NCBI GenBank assembly: GCA_028565635.1
Contig: JAOXYB010066190.1
Coordinates: 1 to 10,229 of the forward strand
DNA length: 10,229 nucleotides
Direction: 5' to 3'
Origin: Phoronis ovalis
Taxonomy: Eukaryota > Phoronida > Phoronidae
Part shown: piece after piece, positions 7,601 through 10,229 of the stretch
Layout: every line of letters starts with the position of its first letter
How positions within the stretch are numbered: position 1 is the stretch's first letter
The notes under the pieces: generated by a model
Told to the model about the DNA's origin: nothing
Seen by the model: only the letters and a program-made list of their open reading frames with translations
Databases searched by the model: none
Made by a program: the position numbers and the translations under genes

Positions 7601-8026
7601 AATTGTTAAAGGACTTTGAAGTAAGGGATATCTTGGATAGAATTATCAGAGATGTTTTTAATAGAGGTTACAGGTTCTCTTCCAATGTCGGCATGTCTAC
7701 ATGTATCTAAAAATATACCAGTTCCTTCCAACAAACACAGCTTTTGATGTTGACTGTTGGTGTAAAAACACTGTTGAGGCCCTTAACACCATATTATATT
7801 ACTTTCAGCTCGGGCTATATCTAGCACGAATTACACTGCACAGCCACAAGAACACACCTGCAGCGGAAGTTTTGGAGGCATCACCTGCTACATCATAGTT
7901 GGTGTTCTAGCGTCCCTCTTGTTGTTGGCAGTTGTGGTTTCTGCAATTCTGTCATTTTTCATGGTATCCAGAAAATCAGCTAAGATGGCCTCGCACTCAA
8001 GTAACGACAACAAAATGTATAACTGA
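896..8026 (+). CDS. Multi-exon OLF-TSP1-ZP-transmembrane protein, 5'-partial gene model
   Basis: Nine exons can be joined: 896-1684, 3382-3561, 4862-5091, 5392-5540, 6324-6481, 6641-6719, 6811-7003, 7239-7329, 7809-8026. Every junction is AG/GT with matching phase (1, 1, 1, 0, 2, 1, 2, 0, 1), giving 694 residues to a TGA with no internal stop. Domain order is olfactomedin (about 6-255), TSP1 (266-321), a ZP module (about 324-597), an RRRRQ furin-like site (600-604), a transmembrane helix (about 650-675) and a 19-residue cytoplasmic tail. Residues count from the first whole codon. ZP proteins are secretory-pathway proteins that polymerise after cleavage at such a site, so an apical coat, egg-coat or extracellular-matrix role is plausible inference. 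The 5' end and signal peptide are missing. The link between OLF and TSP1 rests on splice phase only; the later exons are more secure. I know no named family with this exact order. Confidence 0.7.
2303..2405 (+). repeat. Duplicated intron segment, copy 1 left part (upstream flank of a lost TSP1 exon)
   Basis: This segment matches 3261-3364. Shared words include GTGCGAAC, GGCAATTTCCCTTTT and, nearer the right end, TATTCTTATGATTTG against TATTTCTATGATTG. The spacing is about 960 bases. In copy 2 the matching sequence runs to just before the TSP1 acceptor. Here the match fades at about 2405, where the acceptor would be, and no TSP1 exon follows. The left part of the match is good and the right part is gapped, judged by eye. 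Confidence 0.55.
2440..2830. other. Less AT-rich, CpG-bearing block of unknown origin
   Basis: Inside an AT-rich intron, about 400 bases are clearly richer in G, C and CpG (for example ACGCGTTACGC near 2503 and CACGCACACGGGCG near 2785). It has no long open frame, no clear terminal inverted repeat and no A-box/B-box that I could confirm. It lies where copy 1 of the duplication should hold a TSP1 exon. An old inserted repeat (MITE- or SINE-like) is the simplest reading, but no family can be named. Confidence 0.3.
3063..3260 (+). repeat. Duplicated intron segment, copy 1 right part (downstream flank of a lost TSP1 exon)
   Basis: 3063-3128 matches 3566-3631, the sequence just after the live TSP1 exon, at roughly 57 of 66 positions by eye, sharing GGTTTGCAAGATT and TATATGAGGATCA. 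From about 3127 to 3250 the match continues not next to copy 2 but at about 4611-4760 (AAGTCTCTTC, CCAATTGA, then TAAGCGT). The gap in copy 2 is a retrotransposon insertion. Copy 1 has the uninterrupted site GAATGCTTAATAA at 3121-3133. Confidence 0.75.
3261..3364 (+). repeat. Duplicated intron segment, copy 2 left part
   Basis: This is the partner of 2303-2405: GTGCGAAC, GGCAATTTCCCTTTT, then TATTTCTATGATTG. It ends next to the TSP1 acceptor, so in this copy the exon is in place. It also contains the ATG at 3309 described separately. Confidence 0.55.
3309..3381 (+). promoter_or_regulatory. Possible alternative start with signal peptide, in frame with TSP1
   Basis: An ATG at 3309, with A at -3, is open into the TSP1 exon. 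Its 24 complete codons give a basic start (MKLNRLK), a hydrophobic stretch (TLLFDISMIVTFVIIS) and a small polar junction (VHG) just before NWGSW. That looks like a secretion signal. The same bases also work as the 3' end of an intron with acceptor ATCATTTCAG at 3381. If used as a start, the product would be TSP1-ZP-TM without OLF. It could also be a chance frame in an AT-rich intron; the related copy at about 2350 has no equivalent ATG. Confidence 0.35.
3382..3561 (+). CDS. Exon: thrombospondin type 1 (TSP1) repeat
   Basis: A 180-base exon, phase 1 at both ends, holds exactly one TSP1 repeat (residues about 264-322 of the chain). All six cysteines are present (275, 279, 290, 302, 316, 321), with the TCGGGNQTRTRQC core. 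WGSW is a C-mannosylation motif. CDATCG fits the CxxS/TCG O-fucosylation motif. NQT is an N-glycosylation sequon, though in TSP1 repeats this position is usually buried. The third tryptophan of the usual WxxWxxW ladder is serine. Acceptor ATCATTTCAG ends at 3381; donor CAAA|GTACGT starts at 3562. Such symmetric exons are typical of domains moved by exon shuffling. Confidence 0.92.
3566..3631 (+). repeat. Duplicated intron segment, copy 2, before the insertion
   Basis: Matches 3063-3128 as described there. It ends in GAATTCTT, the left side of the retrotransposon target. Confidence 0.75.
3632..4608 (-). mobile_element. 5'-truncated, decayed non-LTR retrotransposon (ORF2 C-terminus and 3' UTR)
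   Basis: Read on the minus strand, about 4500-4360 encodes NTNLRYFRYNIFRRI, then TKKLIHFQKSEICIICG with DESET (CxxC...ET motif at 4393-4363). After a frameshift, about 4270-4140 encodes RDIMLGIPNGK, then TKYVIYRSKLENKKPN. These are characteristic of the C-terminal region after the reverse transcriptase in LINE-type elements common in molluscs and cnidarians. The histidine of the usual CxxC...ETxxH zinc knuckle is glutamine. Several stops and at least two frameshifts make it dead. About 450 bases of 3' UTR follow, ending with two AATAAA signals (minus strand, 3647-3652 and 3634-3639). The sequence TTCTT lies at both edges (3627-3631 and 4609-4613) as a possible short target-site duplication. 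The reverse transcriptase core is absent. Confidence 0.8.
3700..4020 (-). repeat. Degenerate internal repeats in the retrotransposon 3' UTR
   Basis: TTAATTTCTAACTAAAGTAC (3721) recurs as TTAATTTCTACCTAGCATAC (3986), 265 bases on, each followed by TTACA. A word of the type AATATCACCAC appears near 3780, 3895 and, changed, 3968 (GTGGTGATATT on the element's own strand). The pattern is old and imperfect. Confidence 0.45.
4611..4760 (+). repeat. Duplicated intron segment, copy 2, after the insertion
   Basis: CTTAATAA then AAGTCTCTTCTCACCAATTG match copy 1 from about 3125 (CTTAATAAGTCTCTTCACTC). Weaker similarity continues through TAAGCGTCTCCAAA (against TAAGCGTGCCAAAA) to roughly 4760. About 11 extra bases (near 4619-4630) sit between the two blocks here. 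Confidence 0.65.
4862..5091 (+). CDS. Exon: start of ZP module (ZP-N-like region)
   Basis: A 230-base exon, phase 1 in and phase 0 out, gives residues 324-399. Acceptor TTTCTTTTTCAG ends at 4861; donor TTTCAG|GTAAGC starts at 5092. It has beta-rich text such as EIVTFSISQVQGGKTFARIF and ELSLILHVSNNS, with cysteines only at 371 and 396. Position before the ZP-C exons and the pattern of strands suggest the ZP-N half. A standard ZP-N has four conserved cysteines, so this is either divergent or a different beta-sandwich. On its own I would not have recognised it. Confidence 0.75.
5092..5391 (+). other. Intron
   Basis: A 300-base intron from GTAAGC to TTTGTGTTTCAG. I see no other feature in it. 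Confidence 0.8.
5392..5540 (+). CDS. Exon: ZP module, end of N-terminal half and linker
   Basis: A 149-base exon, phase 0 in and phase 2 out, gives residues 400-448. It is too short and its frame too closed to show as a long open frame, but it fits in phase with both neighbours. The text VALRGDDYKFSFSVDL resembles the strand that ends a ZP-N domain (usually followed by cysteine, here aspartate). The rest looks like the ZP linker. It has no cysteine. Acceptor TTGTGTTTCAG ends at 5391; donor CAGG|GTAACA starts at 5541. Confidence 0.75.
5541..6323 (+). other. Intron
   Basis: A 783-base AT-rich intron from GTAACA to ACATTTTCAG. A 69-codon frame at 6054-6263 has no domain and is low-complexity hydrophobic, so I take it as chance. 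No repeat or RNA was recognised. Confidence 0.75.
6324..6481 (+). CDS. Exon: start of ZP-C subdomain
   Basis: A 158-base exon, phase 2 in and phase 1 out, gives residues 450-501. VSLSVLKKDSSNSGIYIDSG, then VQLGDQIKLKLALQ, follows the usual opening of ZP-C, in which a strand, a small loop and a Gly-Asp turn (here LGDQIKLKL) lead into a strand. Acceptor ACATTTTCAG ends at 6323; donor GGAA|GTGAGT starts at 6482. Confidence 0.85.
6641..6719 (+). CDS. Exon: ZP-C, first conserved cysteine
   Basis: A 79-base exon, phase 1 in and phase 2 out, gives residues 503-527. LRGISCKATSVDTGEELIVI corresponds to the conserved ZP-C segment with cysteine then A/T and a following 'liv..GC' strand. Acceptor TTTGCATTTCAG ends at 6640; donor GCAG|GTATAT starts at 6720. 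It is short, but phase and motif make it secure. Confidence 0.85.
6811..7003 (+). CDS. Exon: ZP-C core with conserved cysteines
   Basis: A 193-base exon, phase 2 in and phase 0 out, gives residues 529-592. It completes GSC (528-529), then has FAAFKF followed by LLFQCAVVFC and TRC, the hallmark of ZP-C (aromatic-F strand, then C-x4-C and a further C). Acceptor TTCTTTTTAG ends at 6810; donor CAGT|GTAAGT starts at 7004. VTF preceded by NN gives an N-glycosylation sequon. Confidence 0.92.
7239..7329 (+). CDS. Exon: end of ZP-C and furin-type cleavage site
   Basis: A 91-base exon, phase 0 in and phase 1 out, gives residues 593-622. NNCVPNNRRRRQADDDD carries the last ZP-C cysteine (595), then RRRRQ (600-604), which matches the consensus cleavage site placed just after the ZP domain in most membrane-bound ZP proteins. 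Four aspartates follow, then a Thr/Val-rich spacer. Acceptor CTTTTTTAG ends at 7238; donor AGAG|GTAAAC starts at 7330. Confidence 0.9.
7330..7808 (+). other. Intron
   Basis: A 479-base intron from GTAAAC to TATTACTTTCAG. A 65-codon frame at 7701-7898 overlaps its end and reads the last exon out of phase, so it is not coding. Nothing else was seen. Confidence 0.75.
7809..8026 (+). CDS. Last exon: transmembrane helix, short tail and stop
   Basis: This exon enters in phase 1 and ends at TGA 8024-8026, giving residues 624-694. After a short juxtamembrane stretch with two cysteines (640, 649) comes a hydrophobic helix, starting IIVGVLASLLLLAVVVSAIL (about 650-675). The basic stop-transfer RKSAK and a 19-residue tail ending DNKMYN follow. 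This gives a type I topology with the ZP module outside. ZP proteins usually carry an external hydrophobic patch near the cleavage site; the hydrophobic segment here is the membrane anchor itself. Acceptor ATTACTTTCAG ends at 7808. Confidence 0.88.
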
Positions 8027-8345
8027 TGGAGTCAACGTCACGGCAAGACCAGACTCTGAAATGATAACAGACACGTGGACTTATAGTTATTTTGGCGTAC
8101 TCTAATATCAAAATATGGAAACGAGTCCAGTAACACGTTTCCCTATCTATCAAGTGTTCCAAACATGTAAAATGCATGAAATTTAGAAGGGTTAAAAGAA
8201 ACATGTAATTTCGTTCTTACTGATAATTCTTTAATTCTCACTCTTTGAACAATGAACCAAATTACATTACTCTAGAACTCATTCTATCACAATTATATTT
8301 TCAAAGATTTGTATACTATGAAACTAGTAGCTAATAAAAAAGAAA
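8027..8345 (+). other. Probable 3' UTR with AATAAA polyadenylation signal
   Basis: Non-coding sequence after the stop. The first AATAAA on the + strand is at 8333-8338, about 310 bases downstream, followed by an A-rich stretch and then GT/T-rich sequence near 8389-8440. Further AATAAA words at 8521, 8787 and 9142 allow longer UTRs. Confidence 0.55.
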
Positions 8346-9500
8346 CACCTATTAGTTTGCCCGAAAATCTCCTTACGATTTAAAAAGGTTGTTACAGGGT
8401 TTAAAATGTATCCAAAATCAGTATATTTTTGTTTATTTGCTGCTTTCTAACATTTACTAGTTCCACCTCCAAAGAGCAATTCCTCAAAATATGAATACTG
8501 ACAGAACAAATACTTTTTATAATAAAAATGCCAATGTATTTTAAGTTTTGTATCGATAGCATACATACTGCAACACAATTTCATAATCAAGACAGGTTGA
8601 GGCGTATTTGACCGTATAGAACATCTTATAAAATATTCGTGCAAACTGGTGTAGGGTTTTAATACTTGTTGCATTTTTAATTAGTTACAACTAAGCTAAC
8701 AAGATAACAAAATTTACTGTTGTAAAGTAACTAATGAACCACGTATTCTAGTACAGGCTTAGAAGGAAATCTAGTTCACAAAATTTAATAAAAAGCTATG
8801 TTAATTCTATTATTTATGTGTACACGGTGGAGGAATCTCAAAGTAATCATAACAATTTTATATGTATGCACAAACATTCTTTATTACCTAATCATGTACG
8901 CAGAATCTTCGCTCACAGTGATCTTATACTTTAAACTTTCTCGTTTTCTTATGCATTTGAATGCTTTGTTTGCAATGCTACTATATTGAAGAAAATCCTT
9001 TACGATAATAATATGTATACTTGTATCTGTACGTTTATTTGGCTGTAAACTAGCTGACGCAAGTAGATTCCTGTTGACGCTGCATAGCTCTACAGTGAAA
9101 CAATATACTTAAAGCGAACATTATTCAGCCATTTCAGATAAAATAAAAATGAACCTGTTTGTAGTAATTGATATTCTGTTTCTATCATAATATATGTACT
9201 GCTTCTCGATAAATGTGTTCATTTCATTTTTGCTACAAAGAACTATAAAGGAAAACTCCACTTGTCCTGATCATGAGACCAGTGCTTGACACACGGTTGT
9301 AACAGCGCAAACACAAAACGAAATTGCCAGTTGGCAAAACAACGATAAACACCGGAACCATACAGTACACTTCATTTTACGAAACAATTGACCTGAAACA
9401 AAAGACGTGAAATACAGACTTTGGCTCTGGGTCGTTGGCTGAGTCTGCAGTAGTTCGTAAAAACAAGAAAAAAAGAGTGATACTTGATTAAAATGACGCG
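8346..9500. other. AT-rich spacer or extended 3' UTR
   Basis: More than 1.1 kb without a recognisable gene. The small frames present on both strands (for example 8798-8989 +, 8447-8674 -) are low-complexity and match no family I know. From about 9240 to 9440 composition becomes less AT-rich, with a perfect 6+6 inverted repeat TTGCCA-GT-TGGCAA at 9324-9337. This could belong to another old repeat. Confidence 0.5.
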
Positions 9501-10229
9501 AATTTTATTGTTTAAATGTAAGCAACAACCTGGTTTACATACACACATACAAGCTATTTGTAGTCAATCAGAGGAGGGAATCCGTTATAGAGAGTCATGC
9601 GGGAGTGAAACCGCTATACATAATACATAGAGGGGTACGAAGGAAATCCGCTATACATAATGTGCACACAGAGACGTGCGGAGGGAATTATCCGCTATAT
9701 GTAATATAAAAAGCGTGTCTCATCACGTCTTTGGTAGGATGTCATGTTTCCTCAATCTCAGAACTTTTACCAAAGTCCTGGGAGTTTGAGGGTTCTGCAG
9801 ATAATTTTTGCTGTACCTAGCATTGCGCTCTTCTGGATGGTAGTGCTGTCGTGTTGTCCTGGTATTTCATTGAGCCATTGTTGGTGCATCGGTGTTGTAG
9901 CACCCAGGGCAGCTACGACTACTGGGATAACTTTTTATCCATTTTCCATATCCTGCTCAGTTCTTCCCTTAGTGGTTGGTATTTTTCTATCTTTTCATGT
10001 TCTTTCTACTTCATGTTGCTATCATTTGGGATTGCTATGATGATGATTGTTTTATTCTTGCCTTTGTCTATGATTACTATGTCAGCTGAACTGGTTATGA
10101 CCTGCTTCTCCATTTGAATGCGGAAATCCCAGAGTAGTTTTAGTTTGTTCATTTACAGATACCTTGTCTGGTGTTTCCCCAGCACTATTCCTATAACGTT
10201 GACAGGTTGGCAAAAAAAAAATATTATCT
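9500..10229 (-). mobile_element. 3' end of a decayed non-LTR retrotransposon, cut by the window edge
   Basis: Read on the minus strand from about 10170 to 9770 it encodes a known C-terminal block of invertebrate non-LTR elements: LLWDFRIQ (10137-10114), DIVIID (10083-10066), EHEKIEKYQPLREE, VIPVVVAALGAT, MLGTAKIICRTLKLPGLW (ending 9770). In related elements this block often reads DIVVIDK...IDIAIP...EKYQ...ALG...LPGLW and lies at the end of the polyprotein. Comparison with R2-like elements with restriction-like endonucleases is from memory. The copy is dead: a frameshift just before LLWDF, a TAG at 10006-10008 and a frameshift in an A-run near 9932-9937. An AATAAA on the minus strand at 9504-9509 may mark its 3' end. 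The + strand frames at 9744-10117 are antisense shadows of it. Confidence 0.8.
9573..9710 (-). repeat. Degenerate 29-40 bp tandem repeat in the element's 3' region
   Basis: On the + strand, four units begin with a purine-rich GGAGGGAA-type word, then TCCGCTATA: near 9573 (GGAGGGAATCCGTTATA), 9602 (GGAGTGAAACCGCTATA), 9640 (AAGGAAATCCGCTATA) and 9680 (GGAGGGAATTATCCGCTATA). The middle two continue with CATAAT. Spacing is about 29, 38 and 40 bases. Confidence 0.75.

Noticed and set aside
7701-7898. A + strand frame of 65 codons across the last intron and exon
   Set aside because: It reads the last exon in a different phase from the one that gives the transmembrane helix and agrees with the upstream exon.
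8447-8989. Small frames on both strands downstream of the gene
   Set aside because: They lie in AT-rich sequence, are low in complexity, show no family motifs and have no splice context.
9744-10117. Two + strand hydrophobic frames of 88-98 codons resembling membrane proteins
   Set aside because: They are antisense to a recognisable retrotransposon C-terminus; the hydrophobicity comes from the complement of its codons.

Overview
This is animal nuclear DNA. Genes are split into short exons with GT-AG junctions, introns are AT-rich, there is a TA-type microsatellite, and two decayed non-LTR retrotransposon fragments are present. The extracellular domains (olfactomedin, thrombospondin type 1, zona pellucida) are metazoan. 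The retrotransposon C-termini and the many TACATGTA-like words resemble what I know from molluscs, especially bivalves. That placement is inference and of low confidence.

Layout on the + strand. Bases 1-895 hold a TA/GATATA microsatellite and AT-rich, apparently non-coding sequence. Nine exons with matching splice phases can be chained from 896 to 8026: an olfactomedin (OLF) domain exon (896-1684), a TSP1 exon (3382-3561), six exons covering a zona pellucida (ZP) module ending in an RRRRQ furin-type site (4862-7329), and a last exon with one transmembrane helix, a short tail and the stop (7809-8026). The chain reads 694 residues without a break. The signal-peptide exon of the full chain would lie left of the window. 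It predicts a type I membrane protein whose ectodomain could polymerise through its ZP module after cleavage. A rival model is visible: an ATG at 3309 is in frame with the TSP1 exon and encodes a signal-peptide-like stretch, so TSP1-ZP-TM could be its own transcript and OLF could end a separate gene at a stop at 1696-1698.

The introns around the TSP1 exon carry a decayed tandem duplication. Copy 1 keeps the sequence flanking the TSP1 exon on both sides, but the exon is replaced by about 640 bases of unrelated sequence. Copy 2 has the live exon, and its downstream flank was later split by a 5'-truncated, minus-strand non-LTR retrotransposon (about 3632-4608). Copy 1 preserves the matching unoccupied target site.

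Downstream of the gene (8027 to about 9500) I see 3' UTR with polyadenylation signals and AT-rich spacer. The right edge (about 9500-10229, minus strand) is the 3' end of a second non-LTR element, of a family with a conserved C-terminal LLWDF...DIVVIDK...LPGLW region. It is broken by frameshifts and a stop, and its 3' region holds a degenerate tandem repeat. No tRNA, rRNA or CRISPR was seen.
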